Notes: generated from the sequence alone by a model not told the origin. Shown: positions 34,982 through 44,967, counted from the first letter of the stretch. The stretch is 52,222 nt of DNA from Paludibacter sp. (GCA_009781075.1 WQYU01000003.1:1-52222), one strand, 5' to 3'. Program-made: numbers and translations.

Positions 34982-35440
34982 GAAAAAAGTTGGGAAGTTG
35001 GAAAATTGTTAAGCAGAATTTTAATTTTATGCCGCTATTGGATTAACCCCTAACTCCGCATAAAATTACCCCCTCTAATCTCTAATCTTTAATCTCTAAA
35101 ATATAAAAAATCGGCATTACATTTGGTAATATCCTGAAAAATCAATTACTTAGTATTATTAGTAGGACATTATGCGGATTATCATTTTAGTTTTTTTATC
35201 TAACTTTGTGGCAACTTAATTAAGTTGCTTGTTAACAATTTTGTTTGACATAAAATTATAATGTGAAGGCCATTCTAAAAATATTAATTAGAACTTAACA
35301 ATCCTGCTTTTAACATATGGATACATTAATTTTTCTGCATGAAAAAAAAATACTAATTTTGCAGGCAATAATTTTGCAAGTTATATATTATTTCTCATTT
35401 ATAATCTGTCATTTGCATAATAATTTATTTTTTTTAATAT
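34982..35440. other. AT-rich divergent intergenic region with palindrome and several -7 boxes
   Basis: No credible gene is seen. On the plus strand TAACTTTG (35201-35208) is followed at once by an 18-bp perfect palindrome GCAACTTAATTAAGTTGC (35211-35228) covering the predicted start site. Two more TAATTTTG boxes occur at 35354-35361 and 35369-35376. Any of these would drive a long leader running through the repeat at 35441-35551 to the gene at 35604. Confidence 0.5.
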
Positions 35441-35551
35441 GATAAAAAAATGCTGTTGTTTTTCTTTTTGTAACAAAAAACAACGGCACGGAACGTAAAA
35501 TACAAAGCAGTTAAAAAAAACAAACTTTCCCTTTTTTTGTTTTGCGCGGGG
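35441..35551 (+). repeat. Dispersed intergenic repeat, copy 2
   Basis: Aligns with 4961-5078 in the same orientation and ends 52 nt before the ATG at 35604. An internal stem GTTGTTTTT/AAAAAACAAC can form. Just beyond it, at 35553-35560, a minus-strand TACCTTTG faces back into the repeat, so an antisense transcript through it is also conceivable. Confidence 0.7.
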
Positions 35552-35603
35552 CACAAAGGTAATAAAATTTATTGTAATTCTAAAAAAAAATATTTAAAAA
35601 AAT

Positions 35604-36551
35604 ATGAAAGAAAAAATTGAACTTTACAAAATGCGTACATTTACCGAAATGTTAAGCGACACTTTTTTGTTTGTACGTCAGAATTTTAAACCGTTTTTCA
35701 AAGGGCTGTTTTTCATTACTTCTCCGGCTCTTCTGCTTACCGTCATTGCAGGATTTTTCTTTTGGAACGGCTACAGGTCGATGTTTCATAATTTAGAATA
35801 TGGACAAGTCGGAACAGCACTGCCTATGGAAATGTTTATTTGGATGTTACCGATGATGCTGTCTGTATTAGTTGTATCTACATTAATAATGGATGTAACG
35901 TTTTCGTACATAAAACTTTACCGACAGGACAAAGACAGTGCAATTCCCGTTTCGATGCTTTGGCAGGAATGTAAAAAACATTTTTGGAAACTTATCGGAG
36001 CGCAGTTTACAATCGTAATGATTGTAGTGGTTTTAATGTTTTTGTTTGTTTTGCTCGGAAGGTTAATGACAGGTGGAAATGTTTTTATTATGGTAATGTT
36101 TTTATTATTTTTATTATTTTTATTATCAATTCTTGGCATGTTTTTCGGTGTGAAATTAATATTTTACCCGTTTTTCATTGTCGTTGGCGATAGCGATATA
36201 ATAGATTCTTTTTCAGGTAGTTACAATTTTACGCGAGGAATTTTTTGGAAAACTTTCGGCTTTCTGTTAATTCTCGGGATGATAGTCGGTTTTGCATCTT
36301 ATATTTTTTATATACCGGGCTATATAATGGTCGTTGTAAGTGCGATTATGGGAATCTCTCAACACACCGATAATAATTCGTTCTTTTCTTTGCTTAGCAG
36401 TGCAATAATGTCTATTGGGATGGCTTGTGCATATCTGCTTTATTCTGTGGTATTTATAGGAGAGTCAATTTTTTATTTTTCCGAAATAGAAAAAGAACAG
36501 GGAATTGTGGCAAACAGAGAAATAGATGAAATCGGAAGGCACGATGATTAA
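35604..36551 (+). CDS. Multi-pass membrane protein, paired with the DUF4129-like gene
   Basis: The 315-residue protein has about six hydrophobic segments (about 32-52, 78-98, 135-155, 160-190, 215-245, 265-290). A cytoplasmic-looking N-terminus (RTFTEMLSDTFLFVRQNFKPFFKG) and an acidic C-terminus (EKEQGIVANREIDEIGRHDD) flank them. It resembles uncharacterised membrane proteins encoded beside DUF4129 proteins in Bacteroidota. The role is unknown. It starts after a long leader containing a dispersed repeat. Confidence 0.8.
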   Translation: MKEKIELYKMRTFTEMLSDTFLFVRQNFKPFFKGLFFITSPALLLTVIAGFFFWNGYRSMFHNLEYGQVGTALPMEMFIWMLPMMLSVLVVSTLIMDVTFSYIKLYRQDKDSAIPVSMLWQECKKHFWKLIGAQFTIVMIVVVLMFLFVLLGRLMTGGNVFIMVMFLLFLLFLLSILGMFFGVKLIFYPFFIVVGDSDIIDSFSGSYNFTRGIFWKTFGFLLILGMIVGFASYIFYIPGYIMVVVSAIMGISQHTDNNSFFSLLSSAIMSIGMACAYLLYSVVFIGESIFYFSEIEKEQGIVANREIDEIGRHDD

Positions 36552-36574
36552 TTTTTTTGTTATATTTTAATATT

Positions 36575-37300
36575 TTGAAAATAAAATTATTTTTAATATT
36601 AACATTTTGTTTATCAGTATTTTATTGCGAGGCAAAGCAGGTACAGTTGCGTTATGACACTGCATCTGTTACTCCGCGACACTTGCCGCAACCTCCTTCG
36701 GAGATTTACACCGGCAATGATTTTAATTACAACGAACAGCCGGAAGAACCGAATATTGTTGAGCGGTTTTTTTATTACATTTGGGAAAAAATTATACATT
36801 TTCTGAACAATTTGTTTGATTGGAATTTACGTTCCGATTCGTTTTCTGGGAGGCAAATATTGTGGATTACGCTTTCGGCATTGCTAATTGTGATAATTGC
36901 CGTTGGTGCTTATATTTTTTTCAAAAAATTCCGAAAAACATTAGGCAGAAACGATGACAGTACAATTCTCGTTGATGAAGTGGAGCGCAACCTGGCTGAA
37001 ACCGACCTTGACAAACTGATTGAAAATGCTGTTGCTGCTGATAATTTCCGACTTGCCGTAAGGTTTGTTTATCTGAAAATATTAAAATTGCTCGCTCAAA
37101 GGCAAATTATTGAATATCAATATCAAAAAACTAATTATGAATATGCTTACCAAATTGAAAATCTCGATTTACGTACAGTTTTTCGTGAGGTTTCATTTGT
37201 CTTTGATTATTGCTGGTACGGCGAACACATTGCCATAGAAGATGATTATTTATTTGTAACACAAAAATTTAACAAAATTGCAGCATCAACCGATGAATAG
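36575..37300 (+). CDS. DUF4129-like membrane protein
   Basis: The product (about 242 residues) has an N-terminal signal or anchor (KIKLFLILTFCLSVFYCEA), an extracytoplasmic Pro-rich segment, one strong membrane helix (ILWITLSALLIVIIAVGAYIF) and a cytoplasmic C-terminal domain with RFVYLKILKLLAQRQIIEY, the DUF4129 pattern. No ATG precedes the signal; TTG at 36575 is the best start, with another TTG at 36557. The gap to the upstream gene is about 23 bp, so they form an operon. The MoxR/DUF58 genes often found nearby in related genomes are absent here. Confidence 0.75.
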   Translation: MKIKLFLILTFCLSVFYCEAKQVQLRYDTASVTPRHLPQPPSEIYTGNDFNYNEQPEEPNIVERFFYYIWEKIIHFLNNLFDWNLRSDSFSGRQILWITLSALLIVIIAVGAYIFFKKFRKTLGRNDDSTILVDEVERNLAETDLDKLIENAVAADNFRLAVRFVYLKILKLLAQRQIIEYQYQKTNYEYAYQIENLDLRTVFREVSFVFDYCWYGEHIAIEDDYLFVTQKFNKIAASTDE

Positions 37301-37361
37301 TTTTTATTCAAAAGGAATTAATTTTCGGCTTGTAAACAAAAATTTGTGGTTAGACAATTTC

Positions 37362-38252
37362 CTAACATCCAACCTGCTCGTAAATACTTATTACATCATT
37401 TTTTGTGATTTTGTTGAAATGTGCTGCTATCGGAGTTATCAATATTCCGCTCATTTCTACGCTTCCTGGACTGATAAGTAAACGTTCTGATTCATTTTCG
37501 GCAAAAAACTGTTGTGGACGAAAAGCGCGGCGCGGAAAAATAAAAATTTGAAAGTTCCCGCTCTCAAATACCGCAACAATATTAATTTTATTTGTATCAA
37601 ACATTTTTTTATTTTTCATAAAATCAAACGCTTGATTTGCACTTTCTTCTCTTGAAGTTTCAATACAATACACTTTTCGCAAATAATTATTGAGTAAAAA
37701 TATTTCATAATTATTTGTCGAAAAAATTAATTTCGCATTTTTTTGTTTTAAATTTTTATAATCATTAATTACAGGTAAAAAATTTTTTGTTCCTGCCTGA
37801 AAATGCAAATGGTCGGGTGCAGAGGCACCACAACCTGCTGCATTAAAAAAAACGACAAAATCGGAAAGATTTTTTGTAAAATTTAAGAAATCAGAAAAAT
37901 AACCGTCGATTTTTTGAGGTTCATGCTGTTTAGAGGCAATAGTAAAATGTTGTGGAAAAATCGGGTACGGATTTACTAACAGCTCAAAATGAGAACAATC
38001 AACACTTCGCTGCCCTATTGGGCGATTTTTGGCACAAAGAAAACATTGACATTCCCGAATACTTAATGTATCAAGTTTTGCTGCCGCCGAGCGTAGCCGC
38101 GACTGATTCAAATGAACTTCAACGCTAAATCCTTCAAAATTCAGCGATTTAATCTCTACATTTTTCAAATTTTCGAAATTTTCACGCGCAGTTGTCCAAT
38201 CTTCAAATTCCGATTGTAAAAGTACTATTGCTTTGGTATTTAGTGAGTTCAT
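37362..38252 (-). CDS. DUF4922 / GDP-hexose phosphorylase-like HIT-fold protein
   Basis: The 296-residue protein has the HIT-superfamily signature DHLHFQAG (middle of the chain, after FNAAGCGASAP). It also has an N-terminal CQCFLC segment that may bind metal. PYPIFPQHFTIAS is typical of Ap4A-phosphorylase/GDP-L-galactose phosphorylase relatives. It probably acts on a sugar-nucleotide or dinucleotide; the substrate cannot be read from sequence. It is convergent with the DUF4129-like gene and has no obvious partner. Confidence 0.8.
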   Translation of the reverse strand: MNSLNTKAIVLLQSEFEDWTTARENFENLKNVEIKSLNFEGFSVEVHLNQSRLRSAAAKLDTLSIRECQCFLCAKNRPIGQRSVDCSHFELLVNPYPIFPQHFTIASKQHEPQKIDGYFSDFLNFTKNLSDFVVFFNAAGCGASAPDHLHFQAGTKNFLPVINDYKNLKQKNAKLIFSTNNYEIFLLNNYLRKVYCIETSREESANQAFDFMKNKKMFDTNKINIVAVFESGNFQIFIFPRRAFRPQQFFAENESERLLISPGSVEMSGILITPIAAHFNKITKNDVISIYEQVGC

Positions 38253-38341
38253 TTATTATTAAGAAAAATAAAAAAATATTCCCCAACTTGATTTTATTAA
38301 TAAATTGTGCATCAAAAACATATCATTCTTATTTGTAATTC

Positions 38342-39907
38342 TTAATATTCATCCCAACTTTTTATCAGTAAATCATCTATTGTTTTTGTGCAAAATGCTA
38401 TAATAAAGGCACTTGCCAATCGCGCATTTGTCATCAAAGGAACGTTAAAGTCAATTGCAGCACGGCGAATTTTGTAACCATTTGTCAATTCGCGATGGCT
38501 GGTATTTTTAGGAATATTAATTATCAAATCAAATTGTTTATCACAAATCATCGTAACTACATTTTGTTTTACGTTTTCATCCGGAAAAAATACAAGCGTA
38601 TTCTCTATTTCATTATCTTTCAAAAATTTATGTGTTCCTTTTGTAGCAAAAAGTCGATAATTATTTTTTTGTAAAAGTCGACAGGCATCAAGCAGGTCAA
38701 CTTTTGATTTTGTTTCGCCGGATGAAATCATGATTTTGTTATTTGGAATACGATAACCCACAGATAATAAGGATTTTAAAATTGCTTCCGAAAAATCGTC
38801 TCCAATGCAACCTACCTCGCCTGTAGAAGCCATATCAACTCCCAGAACAGGGTCTGCCTGCTGCAAACGGGCAAACGAAAATTGTGATGCCTTAATCCCA
38901 ACATAATCAAGGTCAAAAGCCGATTTTTCGGGCTTTTCGGCAGGTAAACCAAGCATTATTCTCATAGCAAGGTCTATAAAATTAATTTTCAATACTTTAC
39001 TCACAAACGGGAAACTTCGGGAGGCACGCAAATTACATTCAATAACCTTAATATAATTGTCTTTTGCCAAAAATTGAATGTTAAAAGGACCTGAAATATT
39101 GAGCGTTTTTGCAATTTTTCTTGCAATATTTTTGATTCGACGAATTGTCTCTACATAAATTTTTTGAGGTGGAAACTGCGTCGTTGCATCGCCTGAATGC
39201 ACTCCTGCATATTCCACGTGTTCTGAAATGGCATACAGCAAAATTTCTCCGTTTTGCGCCACAGCATCTATTTCAATTTCTTTGCAGCGTTCCAAAAATT
39301 CCGACACAACAACAGGATTTTTCTTTGAAACATCGGTTGCAAGGTTGAGAAACATTTCGAGTTGTTCATCATCATAACAAACATTCATTGCCGCACCGGA
39401 AAGTACATACGACGGGCGCACAAGCACAGGAAAACCGATTTTTTTTACAAAATTTTTCACCTCATCGAAAGTTGTAAGTTCTTTCCATCGCGGCTGGTCA
39501 ATTCCCATCTCATCACACATCTGAGAAAATTTATGTCTATCTTCGGCGCGGTCAATATCAACTGCCTGAGTGCCAAGTATTTTCACATTTTCGTTTGCTA
39601 ATTTGAGAGCAAGATTATTCGGAATTTGACCTCCTGTAGAAATAACAATACCTTCGGGCTGTTCAAATTCCAAAATATCCATCACTCTCTCAAACGATAA
39701 TTCATCAAAATACAGACGGTCACAAGTATCGTAGTCGGTACTGACAGTTTCCGGATTGCAATTAATCATTATTGATTTGTAACCATTTTGGCGTATGGTT
39801 TTCAGTGCATTGACGCCACACCAGTCAAATTCTACCGATGAACCAATCCTGTAGGCGCCACTGCCAAGAACAACAATCGAAGATTTGTCAGAATTATTTG
39901 TTTCCAT
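38342..39907 (-). CDS. carB: Carbamoyl-phosphate synthase large chain, C-terminal half only
   Basis: The 521 residues correspond to the second synthetase half plus the MGS-like allosteric domain of CarB (normally about 1,070 residues). Seen are VLGSGAYRIGSSVEFDW, NCNPETVSTDYDTCDRLYF, SEHVEYAGVHSGDA and ECNLRASRSFPFVSK, and a C-terminal KGTHKFLKDNEIENT allosteric region. This half phosphorylates carbamate. The break is at the natural domain junction with an ATG of its own (METNNSDKSS). The N-terminal half is not in the window: its usual place is taken by the type IIG gene, 8 bp upstream. It could be a split gene or a truncated copy. Confidence 0.88.
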   Translation of the reverse strand: METNNSDKSSIVVLGSGAYRIGSSVEFDWCGVNALKTIRQNGYKSIMINCNPETVSTDYDTCDRLYFDELSFERVMDILEFEQPEGIVISTGGQIPNNLALKLANENVKILGTQAVDIDRAEDRHKFSQMCDEMGIDQPRWKELTTFDEVKNFVKKIGFPVLVRPSYVLSGAAMNVCYDDEQLEMFLNLATDVSKKNPVVVSEFLERCKEIEIDAVAQNGEILLYAISEHVEYAGVHSGDATTQFPPQKIYVETIRRIKNIARKIAKTLNISGPFNIQFLAKDNYIKVIECNLRASRSFPFVSKVLKINFIDLAMRIMLGLPAEKPEKSAFDLDYVGIKASQFSFARLQQADPVLGVDMASTGEVGCIGDDFSEAILKSLLSVGYRIPNNKIMISSGETKSKVDLLDACRLLQKNNYRLFATKGTHKFLKDNEIENTLVFFPDENVKQNVVTMICDKQFDLIINIPKNTSHRELTNGYKIRRAAIDFNVPLMTNARLASAFIIAFCTKTIDDLLIKSWDEY

Positions 39908-39915
39908 AATTAAAA

Positions 39916-42345
39916 TTAATTCATTAAAAATTCATATTCATAAATTTTCGGTTCTATTTTTTGTGCAAGATTTTTCATTGCAAAATTCAAATCTTCATTC
40001 AATCTGTTAAACTCTTTATCGGCAGATTTTTGATTAACCGAACCTTTTTCATTTCGCCCCTTGAAATATTCTTTTATGTCATACAAACTTGCATTGACAT
40101 TGATATTTTTTTGCTTATGGTAATATTTCCACAATTCGCGTCCTGCATCAAAAACTGCAGTGGCTTCGGGAGAAAATTCGCGTTTCAGGCAAAATTTTGC
40201 CTCTTCCTGCTCAAACAAATCGGAATAGCCGTTCTGTATTATCTTTCCGCTAATAAAACTTACCATAAAATGACTCTCAAACTTATCTTTCGCATTTACT
40301 TCCTTTTCCATAAACGGAATCCAGTGATTAACACCATGTTTTGCCGAAATTCGATTTTGACTATGAAATAAAGTGTAAGCAAGGCAATCATTTTGAAATT
40401 CTGTATCTTTTTCCCATTTTTTATTTGGAAAATAAAACTGGTCGCGGTCGTTAAGCCAAGTGGGTTTTGTACAGAGCCGAACCGCAAAATAGACACAACC
40501 TTCTACAATATTTTTAGCAGTAAAGGCAAAATGATTGGCGTGCCGCTTTCCTATATTGGTTTCAATGTACGGTGCGTGCAATCGCTGAAAATCAGGTGCC
40601 AGATTATCCATATATCCTATCGCTAAATTATGCCTTCTTTTGTCATCAAACAACTTAATCCATTGATTTATAGATTGTTTAAAACCATCATAGAATTTCT
40701 TTTTTATATTTTCTTCAGGCACATCAACCTCTATAAATTCGGGGAATTTTTTGCCTGCCAAATCCCAAATTGTAAATCCAATCGGAAAATTGCCCGTTAC
40801 GTTATCAAAAGTATTGGCGTGAATAGCAAATCCTTTTTCAAAATCTGCCTTAAAAAAATGACGAAATTTTATAAAATTTTGAGTACAAACAAATTTAAAC
40901 TTTGAAAATAACGCCAATTTACATTGCGAAATCTCATTATAAATTCTTGCCATAAAATGTGCTGAAATTTCATTTGTTGCAGCACCAATCAAGTGTTTAT
41001 AATTGTCTTTTGTTTTGTGTTTCGTTGCCACTTTTGCCTTGTTTTCTCCCGTTCCGCTTGTGGTTCGTGCGGTTGTCGCCTCCGCATACGGCGGATTGAT
41101 GTAAATTATCAACTTTTTACGCCGTTTTTCATCGTTGATAATGTCCTGCAAACCTTGCGGCAACTTTGAAAAATCATCATTGAGAAAATCAAACTGAAAA
41201 ACGTGGCTGTCCAAAAGATTTGCTCCGTTTTCTATGCGGTCTCGCATCACATCGACATCGGCTTCGTCGAGCGTGGATGCCCAAATGTTGTATTTATTGG
41301 TCAAACCGACAAGCAAATTACCTGTTCCTGCACAACAATCCCACACATAATATTCCTCTTGCCAATTCTCTCCAAAAACGTCCGCCAAATATTTTTGCGA
41401 AAGTTCTACCCAAATTCGCGGAGTGAAAAAACTGCCCTTCCGCTCCCTAATATCCTGAGGGACAAGCAAATCGCGGCGATTGATAATATAATCCCAATAC
41501 TCTTCCAACGGCGGACGCTCATATTTCGCCCAAAAATGATTATACGCTTTTTGATTGTCAGTAAAATATGCCTCACGAAAAATCTCGCCCAAATCATCCG
41601 TCTGTTTATTGTATTTGTAGAGATTGCTTTTAAGCAAAACAAAAAGTTTTTCCCTGATGGTCTCGTTGTTAAACGATAGTAAATCAGCAAGATAAAAATC
41701 AGCATCAATGATGTCAATTTTTTTTGCGGCATCCCAATTTACTCCGATTGTCGGCTTCACAGCATCATACCATTTGTTATAAATAGTGAGAAAATTATTT
41801 TTATCAATCTTAATTTTTGTTGCATCACTTTTGCCGATAACAAAATTTTCCTTGATAAATTGCCTTAAATCTTTCTCGTCTTTTTCAAAATAAAAAATAT
41901 AAGTATTGAACGGAATATCGTTATTTATAACTCTATCTATTTGATTATAAACGAGTTGGAACTCTTTGGTTTTTGTGTTTGAAGGGGCAACATTCCAGTT
42001 AAAATCGTTTTGGTAAAAAATATCCTGAATTTCGGAATACGGAATGAAAGCAATTTTCTCGCTGTCGAAACAACCCAAAAAAGCGGGCGGCAAAATCTCG
42101 TTAAAAGTGCGCGCCTTGCCGATAGTGATTACGAGTTGGGCGAGCATTGAGATAATATTTTCGCTGTCTTTTTTCGCCTCCGCCCACAACAAATATTCGT
42201 CGGGAAAATCAATAGTATTCGCAGGACGTTTTATTTTTACCGCAAAATCGATTTTGCCCAAAATTTTTGTGCAGTCAAATTTCGAGAAAAAATCCTGTGA
42301 AATCCTGTTTTTTACCTCTTCCTCTTGAATATCGGAGTATTTCAT
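39916..42345 (-). CDS. Type IIG-like restriction-modification enzyme (N6-adenine methylase fused to nuclease)
   Basis: From the ATG at 42345 the protein has 809 residues (an in-frame TTG at 42396 is unlikely). An N-terminal PD-(D/E)xK-like segment (FPDEYLLWAEAKK, ExK at 56-58) suggests a nuclease. The methylase part has motif X-like ERKGSFFTPRIWV (301-313), SAM motif I DCCAGTGNLL (336-345) and catalytic NPPY (417-420). The C-terminal half would be the DNA-recognition region. Together this is a one-protein restriction-modification system. It lies between half-carB and murF-alr and looks like an acquired island. Confidence 0.82.
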   Translation of the reverse strand: MKYSDIQEEEVKNRISQDFFSKFDCTKILGKIDFAVKIKRPANTIDFPDEYLLWAEAKKDSENIISMLAQLVITIGKARTFNEILPPAFLGCFDSEKIAFIPYSEIQDIFYQNDFNWNVAPSNTKTKEFQLVYNQIDRVINNDIPFNTYIFYFEKDEKDLRQFIKENFVIGKSDATKIKIDKNNFLTIYNKWYDAVKPTIGVNWDAAKKIDIIDADFYLADLLSFNNETIREKLFVLLKSNLYKYNKQTDDLGEIFREAYFTDNQKAYNHFWAKYERPPLEEYWDYIINRRDLLVPQDIRERKGSFFTPRIWVELSQKYLADVFGENWQEEYYVWDCCAGTGNLLVGLTNKYNIWASTLDEADVDVMRDRIENGANLLDSHVFQFDFLNDDFSKLPQGLQDIINDEKRRKKLIIYINPPYAEATTARTTSGTGENKAKVATKHKTKDNYKHLIGAATNEISAHFMARIYNEISQCKLALFSKFKFVCTQNFIKFRHFFKADFEKGFAIHANTFDNVTGNFPIGFTIWDLAGKKFPEFIEVDVPEENIKKKFYDGFKQSINQWIKLFDDKRRHNLAIGYMDNLAPDFQRLHAPYIETNIGKRHANHFAFTAKNIVEGCVYFAVRLCTKPTWLNDRDQFYFPNKKWEKDTEFQNDCLAYTLFHSQNRISAKHGVNHWIPFMEKEVNAKDKFESHFMVSFISGKIIQNGYSDLFEQEEAKFCLKREFSPEATAVFDAGRELWKYYHKQKNINVNASLYDIKEYFKGRNEKGSVNQKSADKEFNRLNEDLNFAMKNLAQKIEPKIYEYEFLMN

Positions 42346-42371
42346 TGTTGATTTTGGTGGAAATAAATGCA

Positions 42372-42427
42372 CAAAAATAAAAAAAAATTGCAACAAAACT
42401 CTAATTTAAAAAAAAATAATATTTTTG
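42372..42427. promoter_or_regulatory. Divergent promoters of the restriction gene and murF-alr
   Basis: A minus-strand TATTTTTG (42379-42372) faces the restriction gene. A plus-strand TATTTTTG (42420-42427) lies 20 nt before the murF-alr ATG. The 102-bp gap holds nothing else. Confidence 0.5.
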
Positions 42428-42447
42428 TAAGTTTTTAAAATAAAAAT

Positions 42448-44907
42448 ATGACTCTTTTTGAAATTTCCAATATAATAAATAATAAAAAGACGGTTCGTAA
42501 TAATCATAATATCAAGTGGTTACTTACAGATAGTCGCAATTTGTCATTTCCACAGGAAACGCTGTTTTTCGCTCTTAAAACCGAGCGAAACGATGGTCAT
42601 CGTTACATAGTTGATTTGTATGAAAACGGCGTTAAATATTTTGTTATCAGTGAGTTATACGAAGAGTATAATAATCTGAAAGATGCAGAATTTTTTTTAG
42701 TAGAAAATACTTTATCTGCTTTGCAGCAAATATCAGAATATCAACGAAATAGATTCAATATTCCAATTATAGGAATTACCGGCAGCAATGGCAAAACTGT
42801 TGTCAAAGAATGGCTTTATCAACTGTTACACAGCGATTTACGTATTGTGCGTTCGCCGCGCTCGTATAATTCACAAATCGGCGTGGCGCTTTCGGTTTGG
42901 GGACTTAACGAAAATACGGAACTCGGAATTTTTGAAGCGGGAATTTCTAAAATGGCGGAAATGATTAATTTACAGAGAATTATCCGCCCAACTATTGGTA
43001 TTTTTACAAATATTGGAACGGCTCATCAGGAAGGATTTGAAAGTTTGCAACAAAAATGCGAAGAAAAACTCAAATTGTTTACACAATCTGAAATATTAAT
43101 TTATAATTCTGATTATCAAATAATTAGCGATTGCTTCAAGAAAAATAATATGCAGACAAAAATTTTTACTTTTGGGAAAAAAGAAAATGATGATTTGCAA
43201 ATACTTTCACTTTGTACCGAAAATGAGTTTTCAAATATTAAATTGAAAAATGATAACAAAATTTTTGATATAAAAATTCCTTTTACCGATAATGCTTCAA
43301 TAGAAAATACGCTACATTGCTGTTGTGTGATGTTGATTATGAATTATGATTTTGAAACAATTGTCAAACGCATGCTGGAATTGGAAACTATTGCTATGCG
43401 TTTGGAATTAAAACGCGGTATTAGTAATTGTTTGATTATCAATGATTCATATAATTCTGATTTTAATTCGCTGGAAATTGCACTCGATTTTCTTTCTCAT
43501 CAGGCTGCATTGAAAAATCTTACACGTGTAGCAGTGCTGTCGGATATTTTACAAAGCGGACAAAACAATAACGAACTTTACGGCGAAGTTGCTAAATTAT
43601 TGAAACTTAAGAATATACAACATTTTATCGGCATTGGTACTGAAATTTCAAAACACCGTCAATGTTTTAACCAAATTGACAGTGATTTTTTTGACAATAC
43701 AAATCAATTTATTAATTCATTGATAATCAATAAGTTTAACAATTCAATAATACTTCTTAAAGGTTCGCGGATTTTTCATTTTGAAGATATTTCAGCCGCT
43801 TTGGAGGCAGTTGCTCACCAAACGGTGTTAGAAATTAATTTGAATGCTATTGTTGATAATTTCAATTATTTTCGTTCAAAATTGCATTCAAAAACGAAAA
43901 CCGTATGTATGGTAAAGGCATTTGCGTATGGCAGCGGGCTTGTGGAAGTTGCAAGAATATTGCAGCATCATCGTGCTGATTATTTGGCTGTTGCTGTGGC
44001 TGACGAAGGCGCTGAACTTCGATACGAAGGAATTGCCCTTCCTGTCATTGTGATGAATCCCGAAAAGCATTCATTTTCAATAATTTTCGACAATTCGCTT
44101 GAACCTGAAATTTACAATTTTAACATTTTGGAAGATTTTATTTCTTCCGCAGAAAAACTTGGTATCATCGACTATCCTGTTCATATTAAGATAGATAGCG
44201 GAATGCACCGGCTTGGTTTTGAGCCAAAAGAAATTCCGTCATTGATTGAAAAACTTAAAAATCAAACGCAGGTTAAAGTACGCTCCGTTTTTTCGCACCT
44301 TGCCGCTGCTGACGATTCCCAGTTTGATAACTTTACGCACCTGCAAATCAATACTTTCGTTGCAGTTGCCGATGAAATTCAGGCATCTTTTGAACACAAT
44401 ATTTTGAGGCATATTCTCAATTCGGCAGGAACTGAGCGTTTCCCTGAATTTATGTTTGATATGGTGCGCTTGGGAATTGGTTTATACGGAGTTAGCGCAT
44501 TGCAAAATGAAAAACTTAGTACCGTTTGTACACTCAAAACTATTGTGTTGCAAGTGCGTGATGTAAAAGCAGGTGAGACCGTTGGTTATGGTCGTAGTGG
44601 CTTGATTACAAACGATTCACGTATTGCTATCCTGCCAATTGGTTATGCTGATGGCTACGACCGCCGACTTGGAAACGGAATTGGAGAGGTTTTTATCAAT
44701 GGAAAACGTGCTAAAACGGTTGGGAATATTTGCATGGATTTGACAATGGTTGATGTAACGTATATTAATGTAAATCAAGGAGATACAGTCGAAATTTTTG
44801 GTGAAAATATTACAATATCGGAAGTTGCTCAGAAAGCAGGTACAATTCCTTATGAAATTTTTACCGGCATTTCCAGACGCGTAAAAAGGGTTTATTTTCA
44901 AGAATGA
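42448..44907 (+). CDS. MurF-alanine racemase fusion
   Basis: This is an 819-residue bifunctional protein of a kind common in Bacteroidota. The N-terminal half (to about 455) is MurF, which adds D-Ala-D-Ala to UDP-MurNAc-tripeptide; the ATP loop is GSNGKT (112-117). The C-terminal half is a PLP alanine racemase, which makes the D-alanine. The PLP lysine is Lys490 in VKAFAYGSG and the catalytic tyrosine Tyr714 in VGYG; IGYADGYDRR and NICMDLTMVDV follow. The usual YGHG appears as YGSG. Fusion couples D-Ala supply to peptidoglycan precursor synthesis. Confidence 0.94.
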   Translation: MTLFEISNIINNKKTVRNNHNIKWLLTDSRNLSFPQETLFFALKTERNDGHRYIVDLYENGVKYFVISELYEEYNNLKDAEFFLVENTLSALQQISEYQRNRFNIPIIGITGSNGKTVVKEWLYQLLHSDLRIVRSPRSYNSQIGVALSVWGLNENTELGIFEAGISKMAEMINLQRIIRPTIGIFTNIGTAHQEGFESLQQKCEEKLKLFTQSEILIYNSDYQIISDCFKKNNMQTKIFTFGKKENDDLQILSLCTENEFSNIKLKNDNKIFDIKIPFTDNASIENTLHCCCVMLIMNYDFETIVKRMLELETIAMRLELKRGISNCLIINDSYNSDFNSLEIALDFLSHQAALKNLTRVAVLSDILQSGQNNNELYGEVAKLLKLKNIQHFIGIGTEISKHRQCFNQIDSDFFDNTNQFINSLIINKFNNSIILLKGSRIFHFEDISAALEAVAHQTVLEINLNAIVDNFNYFRSKLHSKTKTVCMVKAFAYGSGLVEVARILQHHRADYLAVAVADEGAELRYEGIALPVIVMNPEKHSFSIIFDNSLEPEIYNFNILEDFISSAEKLGIIDYPVHIKIDSGMHRLGFEPKEIPSLIEKLKNQTQVKVRSVFSHLAAADDSQFDNFTHLQINTFVAVADEIQASFEHNILRHILNSAGTERFPEFMFDMVRLGIGLYGVSALQNEKLSTVCTLKTIVLQVRDVKAGETVGYGRSGLITNDSRIAILPIGYADGYDRRLGNGIGEVFINGKRAKTVGNICMDLTMVDVTYINVNQGDTVEIFGENITISEVAQKAGTIPYEIFTGISRRVKRVYFQE

Positions 44908-44967
44908 GATAGTTTTTACTTCATTATTTCTGATTAAACCCCTAACACGAAAGTGTTATTAATATAA

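Noticed and set aside
37278-37481. 67-codon ORF overlapping the DUF4129-like gene end
   Set aside because: It overlaps the real gene at one end and the convergent DUF4922 gene by 120 bp at the other, and resembles no known third gene of that operon.
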